This document shows positions 1-6,421 of a stretch of 7,621 bases of DNA, piece after piece. Location of the stretch: positions 1 through 7,621 of the forward strand of contig JALNXV010000168.1 of assembly GCA_023230175.1 (NCBI GenBank), written 5' to 3'. Position numbers and translations under genes: made by a program. The notes under the pieces were generated by a model that was given only the letters and a program-made list of their open reading frames with translations, was not told the origin of the DNA and did no database searches. Source of the DNA: Candidatus Cloacimonadota bacterium (lineage in GTDB: Bacteria; Cloacimonadota; Cloacimonadia; Cloacimonadales; WRIO01). Every line of letters starts with the position of its first letter. Position 1 is the first letter of the stretch.

Positions 1-180
1 AAAGAAATGATTATTGAAGAAAGGAACCCAAACGAAATTATCAAAATTAAAGACCAATTTATTGCCCCGGAAGAATCAAAAACATTTAATCCGGCCTTTG
101 ATGTTACTCCAAATGAACTTATCACAGCAATAATTACTGATAAAAAAGCATATACAAAACCTTTTGAATTTGATATCTAA
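1..180 (+). CDS. mtnA: S-methyl-5-thioribose-1-phosphate isomerase, C-terminal fragment (5' end outside window)
   Basis: Frame 1 is open from the first base to a TAA at 178-180, giving the last 59 residues of a protein. The fragment carries the C-terminal signature of the MtnA / eIF-2B alpha-like family: an IIEERNP segment, then NPAFDVTPNELITAIITDKK and a short tail with PFEF near the end. In family members this stretch helps build the sugar-phosphate site and dimer interface of the Rossmann-like domain. MtnA isomerises methylthioribose 1-phosphate to methylthioribulose 1-phosphate in the cytoplasmic methionine salvage pathway. Some relatives act on ribose 1,5-bisphosphate or deoxyribose derivatives, and the fragment cannot separate these. 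The stop codon directly abuts the next ATG, so the two genes are probably cotranscribed. Confidence 0.88.
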   Translation, partial: KEMIIEERNPNEIIKIKDQFIAPEESKTFNPAFDVTPNELITAIITDKKAYTKPFEFDI

Positions 181-1350
181 ATGAAAAATCATATATATAT
201 TTCTAAACAAAAAAGTTACAATCTTGCCGAAATTGAAAAAACTTTGAGGTTATTTTTTGAACAGCTCAATATAGATTTATTGTTATCAGATAAGCATAAG
301 ATAATTATCAAACCAAATATGCTTGGTGCTCATCATCCGGATAAAGCAGTTACTACTCACCCGATAATTCTAGAAGCAGTAATCAGGATTTTAAAAGATT
401 TTAATAAAGATATAGTTGTAGGAGATAGCCCCGGTGGAATTATTAAAGCCAAACAAATATGGAATATATTAGGTTATACAGATATTTGTAAAAAATATAA
501 TGTAGAATTAATAGAGTTTGGAAAATCAGGTATTGTAGAAATCAATAGTATTTCATCAAACAATCAAGCAATAAAATTTATTATCGACAAAAGCGTAATT
601 GATTGTGATGGAATAATTAATCTACCTAAAATGAAAACCCATAGTATGATGTTATATACCGGTGCAGTAAAAAATCTATATGGAACAATTCCCGGCTTAT
701 ATAAATCAGAACTCCACAAAATGTTTCCAAGCCCTAATCAATTTACTGATGTATTATCAGAACTATATAATATAATTCATAACAAAATCATATTAAACAT
801 TATGGATGGTATAATTGGTATGGATGGCGAAGGACCTTCAGCAGGCAAACCGGCACCATTTGAATTGTTAATGGTATCTCAAAAAGCATCTTCCTTAGAC
901 TACATTGCAAGTAAGATGATGGGCTTTGAAATAAAAAATTTAGCCTATTTACAAAACGCTTTAACAATCGATGAAATAGATATCAATGAAGATAAGATTT
1001 CCGGAGCTATATCAATTGACAAAGAATGGCAAGATTATGTGATACCAAATGTTAACATAAAAGCTGTAAACTTTAGGAATAAATTTCTTAATCATATACC
1101 TAAAATTTTTAAAAAACTATTTAAAAAATACTTTACATTTTATCCTAACTTTCTTCCTTCTTGTAAATTATGTGAGGTTTGTGTAAAAAGTTGTCCGGTT
1201 CAAGCACTTAAGCTATCAAAAGACAAAGATAAAATAGTTCTTAATAAAGATAAATGTATTAATTGCTTATGTTGTCACGAAATGTGTCCTTACTCAGCAA
1301 TCAATATAAAAAAAAACTTTATATCTAAAATGATCTTCAAAGATAACTAA
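181..1350 (+). CDS. DUF362 domain protein with C-terminal 2[4Fe-4S] ferredoxin domain
   Basis: The 389-residue protein has a DUF362 domain over about residues 4-300. Its conserved blocks are KPNML (44-48), THP (59-61), GDSPGG (81-86), LPKMKTH (148-154), GAVKN (161-165) and a glycine-rich MDGIIGMDGEGPSAGKP block (208-224). A bacterial ferredoxin module follows, with two CxxCxxCxxxCP motifs: C328/C331/C334/C338 and C359/C362/C365/C369. It is therefore expected to be a soluble two-cluster iron-sulfur protein. The biochemical role of DUF362 proteins is mostly unknown; electron transfer or metallocofactor-linked redox chemistry is an inference. There is no signal peptide. The ATG directly follows the mtnA stop, with no clear Shine-Dalgarno sequence, which points to translational coupling. 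The N-terminal residues match the usual family start, and the next Met (47) lies inside a conserved block, so 181 is preferred. Confidence 0.9.
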   Translation: MKNHIYISKQKSYNLAEIEKTLRLFFEQLNIDLLLSDKHKIIIKPNMLGAHHPDKAVTTHPIILEAVIRILKDFNKDIVVGDSPGGIIKAKQIWNILGYTDICKKYNVELIEFGKSGIVEINSISSNNQAIKFIIDKSVIDCDGIINLPKMKTHSMMLYTGAVKNLYGTIPGLYKSELHKMFPSPNQFTDVLSELYNIIHNKIILNIMDGIIGMDGEGPSAGKPAPFELLMVSQKASSLDYIASKMMGFEIKNLAYLQNALTIDEIDINEDKISGAISIDKEWQDYVIPNVNIKAVNFRNKFLNHIPKIFKKLFKKYFTFYPNFLPSCKLCEVCVKSCPVQALKLSKDKDKIVLNKDKCINCLCCHEMCPYSAINIKKNFISKMIFKDN

Positions 1351-1386
1351 TCACAAAAATACTTTTTATTAAATTAAATTTTCTAC

Positions 1387-1415
1387 TTGACAATTAAGCT
1401 TTATTTTTACATAAT
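1387..1415 (+). promoter_or_regulatory. Predicted sigma-70 type promoter for the fliA gene set
   Basis: A perfect -35 box TTGACA (1387-1392) is followed after 17 bases by CATAAT (1410-1415), which matches the TATAAT -10 box at five of six positions. Transcription would start near 1422, leaving a leader of about 45 bases before the sigma-28 ATG at 1466. It is the only strong housekeeping-type promoter noticed between genes in the window, and it lies in the only gap over 20 bases. Nothing else in the 1351-1465 gap looks functional apart from the direct repeat and ribosome binding site listed separately. This is prediction by motif and spacing only. Confidence 0.6.
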
Positions 1416-1420
1416 TACTT

Positions 1421-1441
1421 CTATCAATGAATGCTATCAAT
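1421..1441 (+). repeat. 8-base direct repeat at the predicted transcription start (possible operator)
   Basis: CTATCAAT occurs at 1421-1428 and again at 1434-1441, with starts 13 bases apart. The pair begins six bases after the predicted -10 box and covers the expected start site and early leader. Tandem half-sites there could bind a repressor, or the repeat could be chance in AT-rich DNA. No regulator can be named. Confidence 0.35.
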
Positions 1442-1456
1442 TTTTAGATTATTATT

Positions 1457-1462
1457 GGAGGT
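1457..1462 (+). promoter_or_regulatory. Ribosome binding site of the sigma-28 gene
   Basis: GGAGGT lies four bases upstream of the ATG at 1466 and is close to the ideal anti-Shine-Dalgarno complement. It is the best ribosome binding site in the window and fixes the sigma factor start. The genes just behind it have weak sites or none and probably rely on coupling. Confidence 0.75.
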
Positions 1463-1465
1463 TGA

Positions 1466-2233
1466 ATGAACTCAGAAGAAAAAAAACTCTGGGAACTGTA
1501 TAAAAGAACCGGACGATCAGAATTACAAGAAAAAATCGTCATTAAATATTTAAATTTGGTTCACTATATAGCAAACAAATTAGTTTCTTTTTCTTCACCG
1601 GGCTTAGATAAGGATGACTTATATTCTGCCGGAATCATTGGACTATTAGAAGCAATAGAAAGATTCAATCCCGATAAAAATATTGAGTTTAAGTCATACG
1701 CCGGTCTTAGAATTAAAGGCTCAATAATTGACGAAATCAGACGTTTCGATTGGGTTCCTCGCTCCGTAAGAAAAAAAGCAAAAATGTTAGATGCTACTAT
1801 TCATAAGTTATTTTCAGAATTACACAGATTACCATCTGACGATGAGATAGCTGAAGAACTCGACCTATCAATCGAAGAATATTATAATCTTACTGACAAC
1901 TTAGGACCACTTTATATTCAATCCTTAGATAGCAATTTTACCACAAGTAAAGGCGATGATTCTTTAAATTATTCAGAAATCCTACCGGATAATGACAATA
2001 TTGAATACGAAGAAAAAAAGGAAATACTAAAGCAAAAACTAATTTCATCAATACAAAAATTGCCTGAAAAAGAACGCTTAGTTATTTCACTTTATTACTA
2101 TGAAAATTTAAACTTAAAAGAAATAGGTAAAGTCTTAGAAGTATCCGAATCAAGAATCTCACAAATACATTCATCAGCAGTAAACAAACTAAGAACAATG
2201 TTACAAAGAAAAATAAATGAAGAGGAAGTATGA
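1466..2233 (+). CDS. fliA: RNA polymerase sigma factor for flagellar operons (sigma-28, FliA/SigD family)
   Basis: The 255-residue protein has the full FliA/WhiG layout. Region 2 (about 25-102) includes the DLYSAGIIGLLEAIERF core (51-67), YAGLRIKGSIIDEIRR (78-93) and the hallmark DWVPRSVR (95-102). Region 3 (about 105-155) contains the LPSDDEIAEELDLS segment. Region 4 (about 197-248) carries LPEKERLVISLYY and the helix-turn-helix LKEIGKVLEVSESRISQIH. Length and order match a complete, intact sigma-28. In the cytoplasm it directs RNA polymerase to late flagellar, motor and chemotaxis promoters, and is usually held by the anti-sigma factor FlgM, which is not seen here. It heads the gene set behind a sigma-70 type promoter and overlaps the next gene by four bases (ATGA). 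WhiG of actinobacteria is a relative but is unlikely in DNA this AT-rich. Confidence 0.95.
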   Translation: MNSEEKKLWELYKRTGRSELQEKIVIKYLNLVHYIANKLVSFSSPGLDKDDLYSAGIIGLLEAIERFNPDKNIEFKSYAGLRIKGSIIDEIRRFDWVPRSVRKKAKMLDATIHKLFSELHRLPSDDEIAEELDLSIEEYYNLTDNLGPLYIQSLDSNFTTSKGDDSLNYSEILPDNDNIEYEEKKEILKQKLISSIQKLPEKERLVISLYYYENLNLKEIGKVLEVSESRISQIHSSAVNKLRTMLQRKINEEEV

Positions 2234-4044
2234 AGTTAAATAAAATTCATTTTTATATCAAGTTTATAATCACTTTAATCATTTTCACTTACGCTATAAA
2301 CATATACGCTCAAGATAATAATTTAGAAAACTACCAAATAACTTCATTTAATGGAGTTTCAAGAATCTCATTAACATTTACTAACAGGCCTGTAACAAAT
2401 ATCAACAAGGAAGCTAATTCTATGAAACTCACAATAAATGTCCCTAATTGTGATTATGTTAATATTCCTCAGCATTTTGAAACTCAAGACCCTCTCGCTA
2501 AAGAATTAAATCTCTATACACCAAATAACAATTTAACTATAGAAATACTAACTGATTATGTCTTTGATCAAATCAAACAATCCGGTAGCATAAGCCAAAA
2601 ATACATTGTTCATATTGATATCATCAAATCATCACAACCAAATACTATCAACGACCTATTGAGTTTAATTGATTATTACCATTATATAGGCAACTACGAG
2701 ATGATTAATGACTTACTTATCACAGGCAAACAAACATATCCTAATAACACTCAACTAATAAGTAGAGAAAATAATAGATTTCCTCTTCCAAGAATTTACA
2801 TCCCTCAATCACTCATATCTACCGCTAAAACACAAAAAACTACAGCTCTTAAAACTAAACCTAAGACTAATATCCCTACTAAAAAAACTGCTCAAGTTAA
2901 ACCAAAACAACAAGTAACTGCACCTAAAACAACCATAAATACAGAAAAAAACACACCCAAAACTGAAGCAACTAAAGCTATTGCTCTTCCCAATAAAAAA
3001 CAAACAAATAAAACAGATATTAATGAAATTTCATTTACAATTTTATCTGATAACGATAGATTCCCAAATAGAATTCCTCAAACTAAAATCTTAAATTTGG
3101 ATATAAATAAAAAAACTGAAGAGCCAATTATTTCTCAAGAAGTAAAAACTCCAACATCCGTCATACAACAAGAACCTTTATCTAAAAAAGAAATACCTCA
3201 ACTAGAGACACCAACAAAGATTGAATATACATTTGATACAAGCCTTTTAAGTAACAATGAAAATCAATTACTGAAATATTATAATATCGCAAAAAATGAT
3301 AGTCTTTTAACTGAATTTTTAATTGGAATCAATGCAAGTATTGTTGGAGATTACACTACAGCTTTAGAATTACTGAAGTTAATTCCTGAAGATTATATTC
3401 ACTACGAAATTGCAAAGAATACAATTTTTAGAATCTATACCGAATTAGGTGATACTCAAAATGCACTTTTGTTCTCACCCGTAGTTGACAATCAATTCCC
3501 GGGAAAAAATACAAGTTTCATTAACACTCCTATTTCTTTATGGATACTACTACTTATTAGTTTCATCACTTTAATTATCGGTTTTGCTATAGCATATTTT
3601 TTGTATATCAAAAAACAAAATGATAAAGAAACAATTTCTGATGAAGAATTAGCAATTCACCAAGAACACCTCAAAAGAGCATACGAAGAAAAAGATATCT
3701 ACTCAGATACCAATTCTCCTACCATTGATGAAGATAAAACAATTGAAAAAGAATCTATTTCTAATGATAGTTATGATAATCCACCCGTAATATCTGAAGA
3801 TTTAGACGAAAAAGAAGAACAAGAACTAATAGAAGAAGAATCAGGTTCATTAAAATTCCTCAATTCAGCAAACGATGATCTTGATGATGAAGAAGAAAAT
3901 GAAATGGATACCTTCGGTGACGACGAATATAAAAAGAAAATGGTACTTAAATTATATAATGATGGTTGGGATCTTGAAGAAATAGCTAAAGAATTACAAA
4001 TGTCTCAAAGAGAAATAGATTTCATAGTTAAAATGAATCAATAA
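2230..4044 (+). CDS. Single-span membrane protein: AMIN-like periplasmic domain, acidic cytoplasmic tail, C-terminal HTH-like segment
   Basis: No named family fits the whole 604-residue protein. A signal sequence (1-27, likely cut after IYA) is followed by a beta-rich region (about 33-133) whose strand pattern resembles AMIN domains, which bind peptidoglycan or localise envelope machines. Then come a short helical region (140-175), a linker rich in Lys, Thr and Pro (about 198-263), a helical TPR-like stretch (about 345-415), one membrane helix (436-460) followed by KK, a very acidic tail (about 468-566) and an HTH-like end with LYNDGWDLEEIAKELQMS (575-592). The predicted topology is N-terminus outside and C-terminus in the cytoplasm. 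The gene starts inside the sigma-28 stop, behind a GAGGAAG sequence. Position and C-terminal segment recall SwrB, encoded behind sigD in Bacillus, while the overall plan recalls FimV/HubP polar hubs. A flagellar assembly or polar-organising role is inference. Confidence 0.75.
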   Translation: MKLNKIHFYIKFIITLIIFTYAINIYAQDNNLENYQITSFNGVSRISLTFTNRPVTNINKEANSMKLTINVPNCDYVNIPQHFETQDPLAKELNLYTPNNNLTIEILTDYVFDQIKQSGSISQKYIVHIDIIKSSQPNTINDLLSLIDYYHYIGNYEMINDLLITGKQTYPNNTQLISRENNRFPLPRIYIPQSLISTAKTQKTTALKTKPKTNIPTKKTAQVKPKQQVTAPKTTINTEKNTPKTEATKAIALPNKKQTNKTDINEISFTILSDNDRFPNRIPQTKILNLDINKKTEEPIISQEVKTPTSVIQQEPLSKKEIPQLETPTKIEYTFDTSLLSNNENQLLKYYNIAKNDSLLTEFLIGINASIVGDYTTALELLKLIPEDYIHYEIAKNTIFRIYTELGDTQNALLFSPVVDNQFPGKNTSFINTPISLWILLLISFITLIIGFAIAYFLYIKKQNDKETISDEELAIHQEHLKRAYEEKDIYSDTNSPTIDEDKTIEKESISNDSYDNPPVISEDLDEKEEQELIEEESGSLKFLNSANDDLDDEEENEMDTFGDDEYKKKMVLKLYNDGWDLEEIAKELQMSQREIDFIVKMNQ

Positions 4045-4050
4045 TAAGCA

Positions 4051-5154
4051 ATGAATACAGATAAATATCTACTTAAAGAAAATAATACAAAATTACAAAT
4101 GCTTTTAAACAAGTTAAATGTTGGACAACTTGTTAAAGCAAATGTTATAAAAAAAATTAATGAGTCTCATTATTTATTAGATATTCAAGGTGTTCAATTA
4201 CAAGCTGTTTCACAAATTGATTTATTATCAAAAAAAGTCTGGGCTAAAGTAACTCAACTACATCCAATGTTTATGATTCAAGTCATAGTTGCAGAAGATA
4301 AATCTGACTTATATCAATACTATCAATATTTATCAGACAATAATTTAAACTTCGTTACCTTACCGGACAACTATAAAGAATTCTTTACTCAAAATTACTC
4401 TTTTCAATCAAAAGACTTATATGCTTTTGCTCAATGGTACAATAATAAAGCAAATTGGAGCTTAATCATCGATAAAAATTTTACTCAATTGTTAAACTCA
4501 TTAAAAAATAATAATGGTAAAAACATTTTTTCTTTACTCAATCACTTTTATTCATTAAATATTATCTTCAAAAATAAAGCTGAAAACTTAAATACTTTAA
4601 TTATATCAAAACCTGAACACTTCTTAAAGTTATCAAATGATAAAAAGTTAACATATTCTATAAAAACATTCATTCAAAATGATGATTTCCAAAACTTAAT
4701 AAAATTTATTAATGCAATTAACCACATAAATCTCTTTAAGTTAGGATTTTTATTTATCCAAAAATCTAATCATACTATATTATTACCTGTTGAAATCATC
4801 AATAAAAATAATATAAACATACTAACAACAATACTTCAAACAAAACATTTTAATAATGTAATAGTAAAAATAGAAGACTACAATAGTATGGATACTAATA
4901 AGATATATCTTTATTTTGAAAATAACACAGTCTTAAACTATTTCAAGGATTCTCTTATAAAAGATAATGAAATGAATAAAAACCAATCCTTAGATATAAT
5001 TCTTTCTCTATCAAAAGATAGAACATTATACAAATGGTCAATCAGCCCATCTTCTACAATTGTGTCTTATAATTATATTGATTCAACAAATTTCGTAGAT
5101 ATTCTCACTCAAATATTACTCCAAATCATTACCAAGGATTTCGAATTAGAATGA
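4051..5154 (+). CDS. Putative flagellar hook-length control (FliK)-like protein, divergent
   Basis: This 367-residue protein has no signal peptide and no membrane span. Residues about 17-85 read as a small beta domain: LNVGQLVKANVIKKINESH, then LDIQGVQLQAVSQIDLL, then WAKVTQLHPMFMIQVI. That pattern (long-lived in FliK-like proteins as L-x-V-G-x-x-hydrophobic-x-A, then L-hydrophobic-x-G, then a V-x-x-x-x-P strand) is common in FliK-related proteins of flagellar clusters. The C-terminal part (about 245-350), with an NNVIVKIE strand, IYLYFENNTVLNYFKDSL and a later ILSLSKD segment, could be a decayed Flg_hook domain. The protein is rich in Asn, Lys and Ile and lacks the usual Gln/Pro-rich ruler. 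It starts six bases after the preceding stop with no clear Shine-Dalgarno sequence and overlaps the next gene by four bases. The gene is real; the FliK-like call is moderate and rests on pattern and context. Confidence 0.5.
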   Translation: MNTDKYLLKENNTKLQMLLNKLNVGQLVKANVIKKINESHYLLDIQGVQLQAVSQIDLLSKKVWAKVTQLHPMFMIQVIVAEDKSDLYQYYQYLSDNNLNFVTLPDNYKEFFTQNYSFQSKDLYAFAQWYNNKANWSLIIDKNFTQLLNSLKNNNGKNIFSLLNHFYSLNIIFKNKAENLNTLIISKPEHFLKLSNDKKLTYSIKTFIQNDDFQNLIKFINAINHINLFKLGFLFIQKSNHTILLPVEIINKNNINILTTILQTKHFNNVIVKIEDYNSMDTNKIYLYFENNTVLNYFKDSLIKDNEMNKNQSLDIILSLSKDRTLYKWSISPSSTIVSYNYIDSTNFVDILTQILLQIITKDFELE

Positions 5155-6017
5155 AAAAAAAAGTAACTTCAAAGAAAAGAATAAAAGTATTACATAAAGT
5201 AGCTGAACTAGTAGAAAACTTTAACCCGGATAATGAAGACATATATTATAAACATTTTTTTAACTTATTCAGAAAGATTATAAATTACGAACATGCAACT
5301 GTATTCTATTTTAATGATGAAACAAAAAAATTAGAAATCATCGCCTCAACAGGAAAAATTGTTGATTTAATAAACGATTTTTCTTTTGATTATGGTAATG
5401 GCATATCAGGATGGAATGCAAAGAAAAGAAAAATACTAATACTTAATGAGATGACTTCATATAATAGAACTAAAGATTTATCAGTAAAATCTTTTTTATC
5501 TCTACCCTTAATCCTGGGAAAAAGAATTATTGGATTAATCAACTTTTCACAATCATACCATAATGCATTTAAAAATACTGACATAAAAAATTTAGAAATA
5601 CTCACACCTTTATTGGCTGCAGTCTTATCAAAAAATGCTTATATTCAAGAATTAAAAAATCAAAAAGACAAGATTGAAGAAATGCATTTTAAATTAATCA
5701 ATACGCAAAAGCAATTGTTACAAGCAGAAAAGAAAACAGCCATCTCAGCAACCATAAGTAGTTTAAATCACGAAATAAACAACCCATTAATGATTATCTC
5801 AGGGTATATACAAATTATCGAATCTTATCTATCTGAGGGTCAATCTGATTACCAATCAAAATTTAAAGATAAAATACAAAGCATTAATGACCAAATATTC
5901 AGAATATCTGACATCTTAAAAACATTAAGAGAACTTGACAATCCTGAATTTGAAAGCTATATACACGATGGTAAAGTAGATAAAATTTTATGCATTAAAA
6001 AAAAAGGAATAATATAA
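5151..6017 (+). CDS. GAF domain protein with HisKA phospho-acceptor domain but no kinase ATPase domain
   Basis: The 288-residue soluble protein has a GAF domain over about 30-160, with YGNGISGW (81-88), SFLSLPL (114-120) and a final IIGLINFS strand (126-133). A coiled coil (about 163-198) leads to a HisKA dimerisation helix whose H-box SLNHEINNPLM (204-214) keeps the phospho-acceptor H207 and the N/P pattern. The second helix ends near RELDNP (260-265), followed by a short tail and the stop. No HATPase_c domain (N, G1, G2 boxes) exists, and the next gene starts at the following base, so it is not simply cut off by a downstream frameshift within reach. It could accept phosphate from another kinase, or act as a sensor or dimer partner. 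It begins inside the previous stop (ATGA overlap) and sits in a flagellar gene set, so a signalling role in motility is a reasonable inference. Confidence 0.82.
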   Translation: MKKKVTSKKRIKVLHKVAELVENFNPDNEDIYYKHFFNLFRKIINYEHATVFYFNDETKKLEIIASTGKIVDLINDFSFDYGNGISGWNAKKRKILILNEMTSYNRTKDLSVKSFLSLPLILGKRIIGLINFSQSYHNAFKNTDIKNLEILTPLLAAVLSKNAYIQELKNQKDKIEEMHFKLINTQKQLLQAEKKTAISATISSLNHEINNPLMIISGYIQIIESYLSEGQSDYQSKFKDKIQSINDQIFRISDILKTLRELDNPEFESYIHDGKVDKILCIKKKGII

Positions 6018-6401
6018 ATGAATAAACAACTTAATGATTTATTAGAAATAGCAAAAAAAGCCTCTAATAACGCTTATGCCCCATATTCTCTCTTTAAAAT
6101 AGGAGCTGCATTATTGACTGAATCAGGTGAGATTTTTACGGGCTGTAACATCGAAAACGCTTCTTTTTCATTAACTATATGTGCTGAAAGAGTTGCGATA
6201 TTTAAAGCAATTTCTAATAACAACTTAAAATTCTCAGCTTTAGCTATATATGTTCAATCTGATAAAGCCTTTCCCCCCTGTGGTGCTTGCAGGCAAGTGA
6301 TAAATGAATTTTCTAAAGACTTAAACATAATTTACGGAAACAATAAACAAACAATAATTACTAACATCAACAAACTATTACCCGATAGTTTTTCTTTATA
6401 A
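6018..6401 (+). CDS. cdd: Cytidine deaminase
   Basis: A complete short-form (homotetrameric type) cytidine deaminase of 127 residues. It shows substrate-binding NIENASF (44-50), the zinc and catalytic motif C55-A-E57, and the second zinc motif PPCGACRQ (86-93) with C88 and C91. The C-terminal LLPDSF segment is also typical. The enzyme hydrolyses cytidine and deoxycytidine to uridine and deoxyuridine in cytoplasmic pyrimidine salvage; E57 shuttles the proton and three Cys bind zinc. The ATG directly follows the previous stop, with an AGGA nine bases upstream as ribosome binding site. Nothing ties it functionally to the flagellar genes before it, so it is probably a housekeeping gene carried on the same transcript. 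Confidence 0.95.
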   Translation: MNKQLNDLLEIAKKASNNAYAPYSLFKIGAALLTESGEIFTGCNIENASFSLTICAERVAIFKAISNNNLKFSALAIYVQSDKAFPPCGACRQVINEFSKDLNIIYGNNKQTIITNINKLLPDSFSL

Positions 6402-6411
6402 ATAAAAAAAT

Positions 6412-6417
6412 GGAGAG
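6412..6417 (+). promoter_or_regulatory. Ribosome binding site of the radical SAM gene
   Basis: GGAGAG lies four bases before the ATG at 6422 within a 20-base gap behind cytidine deaminase. It supports that start, from which the protein has a 31-residue leader before its first conserved Cys. Confidence 0.65.
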
Positions 6418-6421
6418 ATAA

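Noticed and set aside
1351..1390. Possible intrinsic terminator after the DUF362 gene
   Set aside because: Only A/T-only pairing (AAAAATAC against TTTTTATT) is seen, with no GC stem; too weak to call.
2809..3003. A 64-codon open frame on the minus strand, rich in Phe, Cys and Ser
   Set aside because: It is the antisense of the Lys/Thr-rich linker of the membrane protein gene; the odd composition is explained by that, and no ribosome binding site or family pattern supports it.
2820..3020. Lys/Thr/Pro-rich stretch as a tandem DNA repeat
   Set aside because: The composition is biased, but no regular repeat unit is visible at the DNA or protein level; it reads as a flexible linker.
5390..5605. 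A 71-codon open frame on the minus strand
   Set aside because: It lies fully opposite the GAF domain coding region, has no recognisable product and is a chance opening.
5997..6005. A run of nine A near the end of the GAF-HisKA gene, possible slippage or frameshift site that might extend the protein into a kinase domain
   Set aside because: Both alternative frames hit a stop within a few codons, and cytidine deaminase occupies the following DNA, so slippage could not add an ATPase domain.
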